From positions 1 through 40,764 of the forward strand of contig JAICQQ010000054.1 in the NCBI GenBank assembly GCA_025937785.1: a DNA stretch of 40,764 bases, read 5' to 3'. The notes beneath the pieces were generated by a model. That model made no database searches, was not told the DNA's origin, and saw only the letters and a list, made by a program, of their open reading frames with translations. This stretch comes from Polyangiaceae bacterium (GTDB lineage: Bacteria; Myxococcota_A; Polyangia; Polyangiales; Polyangiaceae). The stretch's first letter is position 1, and the number at the start of each line of letters is the position of its first letter. A program made the translations under genes and the position numbers. Positions 11,585 through 20,126 of the stretch are shown piece by piece.

Positions 11585-13642
11585 CTATTCAGCGGGTTGT
11601 GCCGCGAGCTCGACTTCGGTGGTGGTTTTGCAGGTGACGAGCACCGAGCGGCCTTCGCTCACCCAGACGCCTTCGGCGGCGCCCTGCAGGCGCAAGAAGC
11701 GGTAGCCGCAGGGCAGCACGAAGCGTTCGTTGGTGCGCCCGCGTTCCACACCCTGGACGAACACGCGCAGACCCGCTTGGCTGTGCACCAGCAATCCGCC
11801 TTCGTTGGGCTTCAGGTCGGAGTCGTCCGTCGGGACGGCGGCCTTGGTCAGCGCCGGCACTGCCTCCGCGCGCGGCATTTCTTCCGCGCTTGCCGGCGCG
11901 GAGCCTGGTGGCGCTGGAGGCGTTGGTGCCGTTGGTGGAGCGGCTTCGACAGGAGCGGGGGCAGCGGGCGCCTTGGGCGCTGGGCGTGACACGGGCGGCG
12001 GCACTGCCGGGGTGGCCTCTGCCGGGGCGGCCTCTGCCGCCACGTCGCTACCGGCGAGCGCCCACACCGAGCCCGCGAGCAGAAGCCCGCCGGCGCCGAT
12101 GGCGGCGAGCGCCCAGCGCGCGCGCCTGGGTTTCCCCGCGAGTGGGACCAGCATGACCCGAGGTGTCTCCGGCAGACTCGCCAGCATGTCGGCGTCGGGC
12201 GCGGCTTCGGGCGTCGTGGCCAGCACCGGCACCGGCGGCAAGGCGGGGGGCGACGCGGGTCCGTTGGGCAACCTGTCGGGAGGCGCGCGCCGCGGCGGCG
12301 GCGGCAGCGGTAGCTCCGCAGGCAACGCGGCCGCGGGAGGCGGCCTCACCGAAGCGATCAGCTGATCGTCCTCCGTCACCGGTTCCCAGCTCTCTTTGGC
12401 CGCGACGAGTCCGTCCAGCGTCGTGGCCTCGTCCTCTTCTGCTCCCCAGGCCGGCGCCACCTCGACCACGGAGTCCTCCACCAGCGGCGGCACCGCTTCG
12501 CCGATCAGCGCCTCGTTCATCAACGTGGCCAGACCGCCACCGGCGCGCTGTGGCGTCGATCGCGAGAGGTCTCGCACCGCGCGTTTCCAGGCGACCAAAC
12601 TCTGCCCCAACCCCGATAGGAGTTTCACGCCGAAGCCAGGTGGCACGGCCGCAGCGGCGCTTTCGGTGTTGAAGGGGCGCCGCCAGGCCACCTCGGCCTC
12701 CAAGCATGCCCACTCGCTCGAGTGTGGCGGGCGCACCTCGAGCCATACGCGGGCAGCCGCAGGCGGAGCGAGTGTGCGCACGTACATGCCGGCATCACTG
12801 ACGTTGTACGAGAATCCGAAGTCGGTATCCACACCACCCACCGCACGGAAGCGCACCTGTGTGCCGTAGAGGCGACGTTCGCCTTTGCGCTGGCGCGCGC
12901 CCGGAGGCAGGCGCAGCTCGTTCGCGAAGAACAGGGAGTCCGTCGGCGGTGCGTCGCGCGCAATCACCGCGACTCCCTCGAGCCCGGCCAAGCGTTGGCC
13001 GAGAGCTTCGAGCTCGCGGCGGGGCACCACCACCACCCACACCGCCGCCGAGCCGTCCGCCCTCGCCGTCTCGATCAGCGAACGGGGATCCCCGAGCTTG
13101 GAGCTTACGACGATCACCTGCGCTTTCGAGGCCACGTCCGCCAAAATCAGCGACCGGTCGTCGAGAGCGTACTTGATGTCGTAGCCCGCGTTCATGAAGA
13201 CACGGCCGAAAATGTCGCCTCGGTGCGCTTCGGGATCGGCGACGATCGCGATGCCCTGGTGCGGAGGTGGGGCCAAGGACTGCTGCGACACTTGCCGCAG
13301 CCGCGCCAGGAGCTGGGCGTTCGCGTCCAGCGGCAACACATCGTCGACGCCGACAGCGTAGAAGCGCGCGGCTTCACCATCCGCGATCTGACGGGTCAAC
13401 GCGATGATGGGCACGCCGCACAGCTGCCGCTTGGAGCGCACTTCGCGGCAGATGTCGTTGACGCCTGCGACTCGAAGGTCGAGCACCACGGCGTGCGGTT
13501 CGTTTCGCTCCAGCCAAGCGGCAGCCTCGTAAGGCGCCCCGAAGCTGACCAGTTCCAGGCCCGCGTTCTCGGCCATGACCGCGAGGGTCTTGGCCTGCCG
13601 TGCATTCGGCGCGGTGACGGCGAGCAAATAGCGCACGTGCAT
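11585..13642 (-). CDS. Multidomain REC-like/PilZ/membrane/PEGA-like regulator
   Basis: This 685-aa protein has an unusual build. Residues 3-120 form a receiver-like domain with the phosphorylatable-type Asp55 (AVVLDLRVAG) but no clear conserved Lys. Residues 130-250 form a second receiver-like fold without the Asp. Residues ~255-370 form a PilZ-like c-di-GMP domain with the motif NVSDAGMYV and an upstream RxxxR-like RKGERR. An acidic/Pro-rich linker, one transmembrane helix (AAIGAGGLLLAGSVWALAG), a long Pro/Ala stretch and a C-terminal PEGA-like beta domain (GLRVFVQGVERGRT...LPCGYRFLRL) follow. The topology predicts cytoplasmic signalling domains and a periplasmic PEGA-like tail. The ATG at 13642 is chosen; a GTG four codons upstream exists. 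Confidence 0.8.
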   Translation of the reverse strand: MHVRYLLAVTAPNARQAKTLAVMAENAGLELVSFGAPYEAAAWLERNEPHAVVLDLRVAGVNDICREVRSKRQLCGVPIIALTRQIADGEAARFYAVGVDDVLPLDANAQLLARLRQVSQQSLAPPPHQGIAIVADPEAHRGDIFGRVFMNAGYDIKYALDDRSLILADVASKAQVIVVSSKLGDPRSLIETARADGSAAVWVVVVPRRELEALGQRLAGLEGVAVIARDAPPTDSLFFANELRLPPGARQRKGERRLYGTQVRFRAVGGVDTDFGFSYNVSDAGMYVRTLAPPAAARVWLEVRPPHSSEWACLEAEVAWRRPFNTESAAAAVPPGFGVKLLSGLGQSLVAWKRAVRDLSRSTPQRAGGGLATLMNEALIGEAVPPLVEDSVVEVAPAWGAEEDEATTLDGLVAAKESWEPVTEDDQLIASVRPPPAAALPAELPLPPPPRRAPPDRLPNGPASPPALPPVPVLATTPEAAPDADMLASLPETPRVMLVPLAGKPRRARWALAAIGAGGLLLAGSVWALAGSDVAAEAAPAEATPAVPPPVSRPAPKAPAAPAPVEAAPPTAPTPPAPPGSAPASAEEMPRAEAVPALTKAAVPTDDSDLKPNEGGLLVHSQAGLRVFVQGVERGRTNERFVLPCGYRFLRLQGAAEGVWVSEGRSVLVTCKTTTEVELAAQPAE

Positions 13643-13863
13643 GCAGCTATACACGGCACGGGCGCGCTGATCTTGCCCCCGTCGTGCAGCCTGGAATAGC
13701 CGCCGCCCGGCACACGGGAGCGTCAGCTTTCTCGGCGCGCGACTCGAAAGGCCGTGCAGCAGCGGCGAGTCGTGCGCGAGCTAGCTCACATCGGCCAGGG
13801 TAGGAAACCGACCCACTCGCACGCAGAAATCGACGCCTCGGGTCCGCTGCACTCGCTTGCCCG

Positions 13864-14874
13864 TCATGCGAGCAAACCACGCTCGCGCAGCGCCGCCTGC
13901 AGCGCAGGCTCGACCTCGCGCTGGATGGCTGAGTTGGCATAACCCACCCAGGCAACGTCGCTGTGCAGATCGAGCGGCGCGTCGAGAGCGCTGCCGTCCG
14001 GCGCCGTGACGATCACCCCCGCTTGCTGGGCGATCAAGGCGGTGCAGATGTCGTAGGGGTGGCAGCACAATCCCTGCTGCACGCCACGTCGCCGCAAAAG
14101 TGGAACCATCAGCGGTCGCAGGTCGGCGACGAAGCGATCGTGGCCCACCATCAGTTCGTAGAGCTGGCCGCCCGTCGAGATGTATTGATCCTCGAAACAC
14201 AGCGCATTGCCCGATGGGTTGGGCCCCAACACGCTGCGACACACCGCCTCGTCGATGGCCGCGAGTTCGTCGCGTGCGCCCGGGAAGAAGCGACTGAAGG
14301 TGACGTAACCGTGCCGGATGCTGGCGGCACGGGACGGTCGAAGCGCGAGCGGCTGGGGCTGACCGCCGTCGATGCTGCGGCGCAGCGCTCGGGCCGGCTC
14401 ACCCCGGAACGCCCAGAGCTCGTCGGCCAACGCCGCCTTCAACGTCGGGATCTCCGTTTGGATCGCCGCCTCTAAATCGCCGAGGCGGGCCGGAGTCGCG
14501 CCGTTGTGCGCTACGGCGGCGAGAATCCACGCGCTGCGCTTCTGCACCATGAGCCCGCGAGTGCCGTCGATCGGATCGACGATGACACGCCAGCGCGCCT
14601 GTTCGGGTCGCCACGCCTCGGGCAACGTGACCGCTTCGGAGGAGAGCCCCTCGGCCACCAGTACGACGCCGCCCAGGCGGTCGGCATGGGGGGCGATGCC
14701 GGCGAGCAGCGCGCTCTCGCTGACCCGATCGATACTGAAGATGGTGTCCTCGGCCGCCTCGTGGCTCACGGTCGAGAGCTGCTCGATGGACTGCTCGTGG
14801 CACGCCGAGAGCACCTGGCGCTGGATCGTGCGCGACAGCTCGCGCAGCACGTCGACGACGTCGGAAACGGTCAT
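13864..14874 (-). CDS. Inositol monophosphatase family protein
   Basis: This 336-aa protein carries the Mg2+-binding signature VDPIDGTRG together with an upstream acidic site (VLVAEGLSSE) and the C-terminal HPYDICTALIAQQAG, in which Tyr-Asp replaces the usual Trp-Asp. Members hydrolyse phosphomonoesters such as myo-inositol phosphate, fructose bisphosphate or 3'-phosphoadenosine phosphate. At 336 aa it is longer than typical SuhB (about 265 aa), so its substrate may differ. The ATG at 14874 is directly divergent from the SDR gene (93 bp between starts). A second, shorter family member lies at 34773-35570. Confidence 0.88.
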   Translation of the reverse strand: MTVSDVVDVLRELSRTIQRQVLSACHEQSIEQLSTVSHEAAEDTIFSIDRVSESALLAGIAPHADRLGGVVLVAEGLSSEAVTLPEAWRPEQARWRVIVDPIDGTRGLMVQKRSAWILAAVAHNGATPARLGDLEAAIQTEIPTLKAALADELWAFRGEPARALRRSIDGGQPQPLALRPSRAASIRHGYVTFSRFFPGARDELAAIDEAVCRSVLGPNPSGNALCFEDQYISTGGQLYELMVGHDRFVADLRPLMVPLLRRRGVQQGLCCHPYDICTALIAQQAGVIVTAPDGSALDAPLDLHSDVAWVGYANSAIQREVEPALQAALRERGLLA

Positions 14875-14967
14875 CTAGGGGCAAGTCTTGTAACGCAGGT
14901 CGCGGCCGATTGACTATGGGCGCCGCTGAGGCTACCCCTGCCGGCGATTGGGAAGGAAACGACCAGC

Positions 14968-15771
14968 ATGAAACCCATGAACTTTCGCGGACGCGCGGTA
15001 CTCGTCACTGGAGCCTCGTCCGGACTCGGCCGCGAAATGGCGCGCCAGCTCGCCACTCGGCACGGCGCCCACTTGATCTTGGTGGCCCGCCGCGGCGATC
15101 GCCTGGAAGAGCTCAAGCGCGAACTCGAGGCCGACCCCGCCGTGAGAGTTCATCCGATCGTCGCCGATCTCTCGAAGCTCGAAGAGGTCGATCGAGTGAT
15201 CGATGAAGTGACGAGTCGGCACGAGCTGTACGCGGCGATCTTGAACGCCGGCATCACGCACTTCGGCGCCCACGACAAGCTCGAGTGGCGAGACTTCCAG
15301 CGCATGCTCGACCTGAACGTCACCGGAGTCGTGCGCATGGCTACGCAGCTCCTCGGGCCGCTCGAAGCCCGCGAAGGCGGCTTGATGTTGGTCTCGAGCC
15401 TGACCGGCATCGTGACCGTCCCCTATCAAACCGCCTACTCGGCGACCAAGGCGTTCCTGATCCACTACGGCTGGGGCCTCAGCCACGAGCTCGCCGGCAA
15501 GAACCTCTCCATCACGACCTACGCGCCGGGCGGCGTGGACACCGAGATGACGATCGGCGAAAACTTCGGGTCGCTCCGGCGCTGGCTGATGCCCGCGAGC
15601 CAGGCGGCCCGCGAAGGGGTCGAGGCGCTCCGCAGGCGCAAGCCCCTGCACATCCCCGGGGTCACCTACCGTTGGGGCACCGCGCTCGTGGGCATGTTGC
15701 CGCGCGGCCTCACCACGAGGATCGTCGCCGCTCAGTACCGGCGCGCGCTCGAAAAAGCCGGGGCGCTGTAG
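14968..15771 (+). CDS. Short-chain dehydrogenase/reductase (SDR)
   Basis: This 267-aa classical SDR has the NAD(P)-binding motif TGASSGLG near the N-terminus, basic residues after beta2 (ARRGDR) suggesting NADPH, NAG at ILNAGITHFG, the catalytic Ser in LVSSLTG and the YSATK Tyr/Lys pair. Family members oxidise or reduce alcohols and carbonyls; the substrate is unknown. The ATG at 14968 has an SD-like AAGGAAA about 8 nt upstream. A second in-frame ATG three codons later is possible. The stop overlaps closely with that of the convergent outer-membrane protein gene, with only one base between them. Confidence 0.93.
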   Translation: MKPMNFRGRAVLVTGASSGLGREMARQLATRHGAHLILVARRGDRLEELKRELEADPAVRVHPIVADLSKLEEVDRVIDEVTSRHELYAAILNAGITHFGAHDKLEWRDFQRMLDLNVTGVVRMATQLLGPLEAREGGLMLVSSLTGIVTVPYQTAYSATKAFLIHYGWGLSHELAGKNLSITTYAPGGVDTEMTIGENFGSLRRWLMPASQAAREGVEALRRRKPLHIPGVTYRWGTALVGMLPRGLTTRIVAAQYRRALEKAGAL

Positions 15772-15772
15772 C

Positions 15773-16645
15773 TTAGAAAGACCATTCGGCGCTCAAAAAG
15801 CCGGAATACGAGAAGTCGCGCTTCGCGGTCAGCGGCAGCTGCACGCCGGTTTGCAGCTGCAAGGCGCCGATCGCGTATGCCGCATTCAGCAAGCCGTAAG
15901 CTCGCGTCGCGAGCGTGGGGCGCTCGCGTTCCGTCACGCGTCCCTCCTCACAATAGCTCGACGTGCCGTCGACGTCCTCGCAGTAGGCGAGCAGACGCGT
16001 GTCCACCCAGCTGCCGAGCGAGAGCGATAGGCCCGGCGCGACCTGATAGCCGGCAGACAAGCCAGCGCTCATGTCCCAGGCCCAGCCCGCCGGTCGCGTC
16101 TCGAGCGTCGACAAGAGCACGGCCTGCCAATAAAACGACTCGTAGCGCCGCGTGAACGCCGCGAAGGGCGACGCCGCGAAGACCTTGCCCGGATCTGCGG
16201 CGAGCTCGAAGCTACGCGTCGGTAGGCTCAAGCGCAGGCCGAAGCTCGGTACGCGGTGCCGGAGCCAGTCGCCGTAGGGCGTCACGATCGCCTCCAGCGT
16301 GGTGTCGCCGTAACCGGTGGTCGAACCGCTCTGGCCGGACTCGTTGACCACCACCCAAGGCAGCTGTGCTCCCAATGAGAACCACGGGTGCAGCAGCAAG
16401 GAACCCACCAGAGAAGTCGTGCTCTGCAAGGAGGCCGCACCACCGGGCTGGTCCGTCGGGGCCGACAGCTCTTCCAGCAACATCACCCGGTCGCTCGCGC
16501 GCGCCGAACGGCCCGCGAGGGAGTTCGCCGCACGGATGCCTTCGGACGCGCCGTGCCCCGGCGCGTGATGCGCCGCGGCGATCGCCGGCTGCCCCAGCGC
16601 CAGCGCCATGACGCCGAGCACGGCCGTGCGGGCTCGGGCTGTCAC
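15773..16645 (-). CDS. Predicted outer-membrane beta-barrel (transporter-like) protein
   Basis: This 290-aa protein has a signal peptide (MTARARTAVLGVMALALG...AIAAAHHA), many alternating amphipathic strands (for example GLSAGYQVAPGLSLSLGSWVD) and a C-terminal phenylalanine (SAEWSF), the usual outer-membrane insertion signal. It resembles the generic transporter/phenol-degradation-MetA-like barrel class. I choose the GTG at 16645 because its GTGA overlaps the stop of the upstream di-haem gene, implying translational coupling; an ATG at 16672 would run through that gene. It is likely co-transcribed with the haem lipoprotein. The function is not recognisable beyond location. Confidence 0.75.
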   Translation of the reverse strand: MTARARTAVLGVMALALGQPAIAAAHHAPGHGASEGIRAANSLAGRSARASDRVMLLEELSAPTDQPGGAASLQSTTSLVGSLLLHPWFSLGAQLPWVVVNESGQSGSTTGYGDTTLEAIVTPYGDWLRHRVPSFGLRLSLPTRSFELAADPGKVFAASPFAAFTRRYESFYWQAVLLSTLETRPAGWAWDMSAGLSAGYQVAPGLSLSLGSWVDTRLLAYCEDVDGTSSYCEEGRVTERERPTLATRAYGLLNAAYAIGALQLQTGVQLPLTAKRDFSYSGFLSAEWSF

Positions 16646-16929
16646 GGGCTGACCCCGTGACACGCGAGGCATTCACCTGAGCGCTCGTGCAGCATCCACT
16701 CGGGCACCCACGGCGCTTGGCGTGGCCCCATGACCGCGGACAGCGGCAGCGGCGCTGGTGCCGACTCGGCCGGCTCAGGGCGATGACAGGTGATGCAAGC
16801 CGACGGCGCGGTGGTTTCGCGGACGGCAGCGTGAACGCCGAGGGCGCGATCGACGTCCGGCGCCAGCACGGACAAACAGCTCGACGCCGCAGCAGCCGCC
16901 AACACCAAGGTGAACAAACGCCCACGCAT
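16642..16929 (-). CDS. Small di-haem c-type cytochrome-like lipoprotein
   Basis: This 95-aa protein has a lipoprotein signal ending in AAAASSC and two CxxCH haem-attachment motifs, CITCH (middle) and CLACH (C-terminal). An exported lipidated protein with two covalent haems would act in periplasmic electron transfer or redox sensing. The ATG at 16929 is chosen because it starts the signal peptide (MRGRLFTLVLAAAAASSC). The downstream beta-barrel gene overlaps its stop by four bases. A RegB-like redox sensor is encoded just across the divergent intergenic region, which makes a respiratory or redox link plausible. Confidence 0.8.
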   Translation of the reverse strand: MRGRLFTLVLAAAAASSCLSVLAPDVDRALGVHAAVRETTAPSACITCHRPEPAESAPAPLPLSAVMGPRQAPWVPEWMLHERSGECLACHGVSP

Positions 16930-17023
16930 CGAGTCCGGCTGACTACGCCGAACGCCAGCAGAACGTCGATGCGGCAAGTTGCCGCAGCGATCCGGGCAGC
17001 GGCATGCTAAGGCGACGCCACCC

Positions 17024-17200
17024 ATGAAAGCGCGCGTTTACGTGCTCGCCGTCGTCGCGCTGCTGGCGCAGGCGTGTGGCGGCGAAGACAGCAAAGGCGA
17101 GCTCGGCGCTCCCTGCGCCGAAGACGAGGATTGCGCCGATGGCCTCGTCTGCGACGTCCACGACGACCGCGGCAGCTGCCAAAAGCCCCACGAGCACTGA
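17024..17200 (+). CDS. Small Cys-rich lipoprotein
   Basis: This 58-aa protein has a signal peptide MKARVYVLAVVALLAQAC with a good lipobox (LAQAC), leaving a mature peptide of about 40 residues with five further cysteines in a pattern like the 'C..D.DCADGLVC' modules of myxobacterial surface proteins. Function unknown. The stop at 17198-17200 is seven bases before the RegB-like ATG, so the two are likely co-transcribed. Confidence 0.7.
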   Translation: MKARVYVLAVVALLAQACGGEDSKGELGAPCAEDEDCADGLVCDVHDDRGSCQKPHEH

Positions 17201-17207
17201 GCCGCTC

Positions 17208-18473
17208 ATGTCCCGCGTGCCGCCCCCGGAGAGCCCTCAAGCGCTGCGCACGCTGCTCACGGCACGCTGGGCGCTCTTGGCTGCGCTAGTCTTCATCACG
17301 ACGGGTCACACCTGGGCTCCCCACCTGCTCGGGCGTCAGCTGCTCGCGCCCTGGATGGCGCTGGGCTTGGTGGCGCTGGCGGCGATCTCGAACGCGCTGG
17401 TCACGCGGCGCGGCTGGGGCTGGTCGCCGCGCGCGGCCGGCATCCACCTGTTGCTCGACGTGTGCGGCCTCAGCGTCTTTTTCGCGATCTCGGGCGCAGC
17501 CGCCAACCCGTTCACGATGCTGTACTTCGTGCCGATCGGGCTCGCCACGCTGTTGCCGCGCGGCTTCACCTGGGGGGTCGCAGGCGCGGCGCTGGTCGGT
17601 TTCGGCGTGCTGTTGTGCATCACGGCGATCACGACCGAGCTCTCCGGCCATTTCTTGCATCACTTGGTGGGCATGTGGGTGGGCCTGGCCGTTTCCGGAG
17701 CGACGATCACGCTGTTCGTGCACCGGCTCGCAGCCGCCATCACGCGCCAACAGGCGGAGCTGGAACGCGCGCGCGAAGCGGCCACGCAAGCTCGGCACCT
17801 GGCCGCGCTGGGTGGCCTGGCAGCGGGGGCCGCGCACGAGCTCGGCACCCCGCTCGGCACCATCCAGCTGCTCACCGACGAGCTGGACGCCCTCTCCGGC
17901 GCGGAGCGCGCCGCGGCCATCGACTGCATTCGCGCCGAGCTGTCGCGCTGCAAGGACATCATCCACGGCATGGCGACCCCGGAGCTCAGCGCGCGCCAAC
18001 TCGAAGGCCTCGAACCGTGGCCGCTCTCGGCATGTCGCGAGCTCGCGCATGGCACGAGCGCGCAGGTGCGCGTGCAGTACTCCGGCCCTGACGACGCCAG
18101 CACGAATCAGCCCGAGCTGGTGATCCGGCGGGTCTTGAAGGAACTCGTGCGCAACGCGGTCGACGCCTGCGACGGCGCGGGCAGGCAAGCCGAGATCGAC
18201 GTTGCAGTCGAGGCGCAAGCCGGCGCCGCGCGCATCGTCGTGCGCGACAACGGACCGGGTCTGACCGATGCAGTGCGCCACGGCCTCTTCGAAGCCTATT
18301 TTTCGACGAAGGAAGCCGGGCGCGGGCTCGGGCTGTACCTCGCCCGCGCGCACCTCCGGCAACTCGGGGGTGATCTGGAGCTCGCTGGTCCAGCGCCGAG
18401 CGGGGCTTGCTTCATCGTGAGCTTCCCGCTTCAGGCCCCCGTGTTCGCCTCGCCCAAGGTCGCCGCGGAATGA
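17208..18473 (+). CDS. RegB/PrrB-family redox sensor histidine kinase
   Basis: This 421-aa protein has six predicted transmembrane segments, then dimerisation/H-box and ATPase domains. Family-specific features are visible. AANPFTMLYF matches the GGxxNPF quinone-binding heptad of RegB apart from the first glycine. The H-box AAHELGTPLGTI carries His210. A Cys at 248 (LSRCKDIIHG) lies 38 residues after the histidine, close to the redox-active Cys265 of Rhodobacter RegB (40 after its His). The N box is ELVRNAVDAC and the G boxes DNGPGL and GRGLGLYLAR. RegB kinases respond to quinone and redox state. The gene overlaps the response-regulator gene by ATGA, forming a standard pair. Confidence 0.9.
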   Translation: MSRVPPPESPQALRTLLTARWALLAALVFITTGHTWAPHLLGRQLLAPWMALGLVALAAISNALVTRRGWGWSPRAAGIHLLLDVCGLSVFFAISGAAANPFTMLYFVPIGLATLLPRGFTWGVAGAALVGFGVLLCITAITTELSGHFLHHLVGMWVGLAVSGATITLFVHRLAAAITRQQAELERAREAATQARHLAALGGLAAGAAHELGTPLGTIQLLTDELDALSGAERAAAIDCIRAELSRCKDIIHGMATPELSARQLEGLEPWPLSACRELAHGTSAQVRVQYSGPDDASTNQPELVIRRVLKELVRNAVDACDGAGRQAEIDVAVEAQAGAARIVVRDNGPGLTDAVRHGLFEAYFSTKEAGRGLGLYLARAHLRQLGGDLELAGPAPSGACFIVSFPLQAPVFASPKVAAE

Positions 18474-19009
18474 ACGAGCCGACCCAGCAAACCGTGCTGA
18501 TCGTGGACGACGACCGCAACTTCTGCGCAGCGCTCGCGGCAGCTCTCCGCCGCCGCGGCTTCGCCTCTGCCGTCGCGTGCGACTACGACGAGGCGCTCGT
18601 CGAAGCGGAAGCGTGGGAGCCGAGCAAGGCCGTGGTCGACCTGCGCATGCCGGGCAAGGGTGGACTCGACCTGGTGCAGGCCCTCAGGAGCAAGTTCCCG
18701 GAGATCCAGGTGGTGGTGCTCACCGGATTCGGGAGCATTGCTACCGCAGTCGAAGCCATCAAACTCGGCGCCCAGCATTACCTGACGAAGCCCGCGAGCG
18801 TCGACGAGATCCTGGCAGCCTTCGAGCGGACGACACGCAACCCCGACGTCACACCGCCCGACGAGCCGATGCCACTCGAGGATCGCGAGCGCGAACACAT
18901 CGACCATGCGCTGAACGAGGCCGGAGGCAACGTGTCGGAGGCCGCCCGCCGGCTCGGCATCCACCGCCGTACGCTGCAACGCAAGCTCGCGCGCTGGCGG
19001 CCGAGCTGA
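18470..19009 (+). CDS. RegA/PrrA/ActR-family response regulator
   Basis: This 179-aa protein has a receiver domain with Asp57 (AVVDLRMPG), Asp13-15 acidic pocket (IVDDDRNF), Thr (VVLTGFGS) and Lys (YLTKPA), followed by a Fis-type helix-turn-helix GGNVSEAARRLGIHRRTL ending RKLARW. The length and HTH match the RegA/PrrA/ActR family, which controls respiration and redox-responsive genes. Its ATG overlaps the kinase stop (ATGA), so the two are translated together. Targets may include the divergent haem lipoprotein and porin genes; that is inference. Confidence 0.92.
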   Translation: MNEPTQQTVLIVDDDRNFCAALAAALRRRGFASAVACDYDEALVEAEAWEPSKAVVDLRMPGKGGLDLVQALRSKFPEIQVVVLTGFGSIATAVEAIKLGAQHYLTKPASVDEILAAFERTTRNPDVTPPDEPMPLEDREREHIDHALNEAGGNVSEAARRLGIHRRTLQRKLARWRPS

Positions 19010-19051
19010 ATCATGCGCGACACGTGAGCGCGAATCGTCTACTCTAGCCCC

Positions 19052-19291
19052 ATGGGTGGCTCGGAGCTGGACGTCTCGACGCTGCTGCGCACTGCGTACC
19101 GAGCGCCCACGCCCGATGGCAGTCTCGCCGAGCGCGTGCGCGCGCGCGTGGCGCTGATCGACACCATCGGCGAAGTGGCGCGGCTGTTGGTGGAGGCGCC
19201 TGCGTTCGCCTTGACCGCCACGCTCGGCAGCGCCGCGCCGGTCGACGCCACTGCAGCCGCGCAGGAGGTCTCCGATGTTCGAAGCACTTGA
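19052..19291 (+). CDS. Hypothetical 79-aa protein
   Basis: This is a short Ala/Val-rich helical protein (MGGSELDVSTLLRTAYRAP...) with no motif I recognise and no signal peptide. It is supported as a gene by its ATG, codon usage like its neighbours, and a 17-nt overlap with the following MscS-like gene, suggesting one operon of three genes (19052-21709). Confidence 0.6.
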   Translation: MGGSELDVSTLLRTAYRAPTPDGSLAERVRARVALIDTIGEVARLLVEAPAFALTATLGSAAPVDATAAAQEVSDVRST

Positions 19292-20126
19292 CACCCGAGC
19301 ACTCCAGGGTTGGCTGGAGGGAATCGGCGACAAAGCCGCAGCGCACGCGCCCAGCGTGCTTTCGGGCGCTGGCGTGCTGGTCGTGGGCTGGCTGGTGGCC
19401 AAGCTGCTCCGGTCGGCGTTGCGCCACATGCTGCGGGTAGTGCGCCTCGACGCCGCCGTGCAGGGCACGCGCTTGCAGTCGCTGCTCGGGGCGATCCACA
19501 AAGACCTGACCCCGTCCTCCGTGGTGGCCACGCTCGCCTACTGGACGTTGCTCTTGGTGGCTTGGAACACGGCTGCCGGTATCTGGGGCCTCACCGCGCT
19601 CGAAAACGCGCTGTCGGCCGCCGTCGGCTACCTACCCAAGGCGCTCTCGGCGCTCGCGCTCTTCGCGGGCGGCGCGTATCTAGCTGGCGCGGCGCGCCGA
19701 GCCGTCGGGGCGATACTGCGCGAGCTCAGAAACCCGGCCGCCGCCATCCTCGAGAGCGTCACCGAGGGGGCGCTGCTGTTGGTCGTGAGCCTGGTCACGC
19801 TCGACCTGTTAGGCGCGAACTTGAGCTTCATCACGGCAAACCTCACGCTCGTCGTCGGCGCGGGGCTGGTCGTCGTCGTGTTCCTGTCCTGCTGGTCGAT
19901 GCGCGCTCCCGCGGAACAGATCGTCGCGAACTACTACATACGGCGCATGCTGAGCATCGGCGACCAGGTCGAAACCGATCAGCATCGCGGGACGATACTC
20001 GAGTTCGTGCCACTGGGCCTGGTGCTGCGCGACCCCACGGGCGACGAGCACTTCGTGCCGGCTCGGAGTCTGCTTGCCGGTCTGCGGCGGCGTCAGGCGG
20101 TCAAGCCGGAAGACCCGGTCGGGTGA
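19275..20126 (+). CDS. MscS-family mechanosensitive channel-like protein
   Basis: This 283-aa membrane protein has an N-terminal amphipathic/TM segment (SVLSGAGVLVVGWLVAKLLR), further TM helices, and a C-terminal part similar to the MscS beta domain (IGDQVETDQHRGTILEFVPLGLVLRD). The helix repeats resemble the conserved TM helix family of small MscS-like channels. A clear SD (GGAGG) precedes the ATG at 19275. Its stop TGA overlaps the GTG start of the sigma-like/kinase gene (GTGA), so channel and kinase are probably made together. It may sense membrane tension or ion flow. Confidence 0.85.
   Translation: MFEALDTRALQGWLEGIGDKAAAHAPSVLSGAGVLVVGWLVAKLLRSALRHMLRVVRLDAAVQGTRLQSLLGAIHKDLTPSSVVATLAYWTLLLVAWNTAAGIWGLTALENALSAAVGYLPKALSALALFAGGAYLAGAARRAVGAILRELRNPAAAILESVTEGALLLVVSLVTLDLLGANLSFITANLTLVVGAGLVVVVFLSCWSMRAPAEQIVANYYIRRMLSIGDQVETDQHRGTILEFVPLGLVLRDPTGDEHFVPARSLLAGLRRRQAVKPEDPVG

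Noticed and set aside
19310..20122. N-terminal extension of the kinase gene to 799 aa
   Set aside because: This part is the MscS gene read in another frame (Arg/Ala/Gly-rich); the GTG at 20123 overlapping the MscS stop is the natural start.
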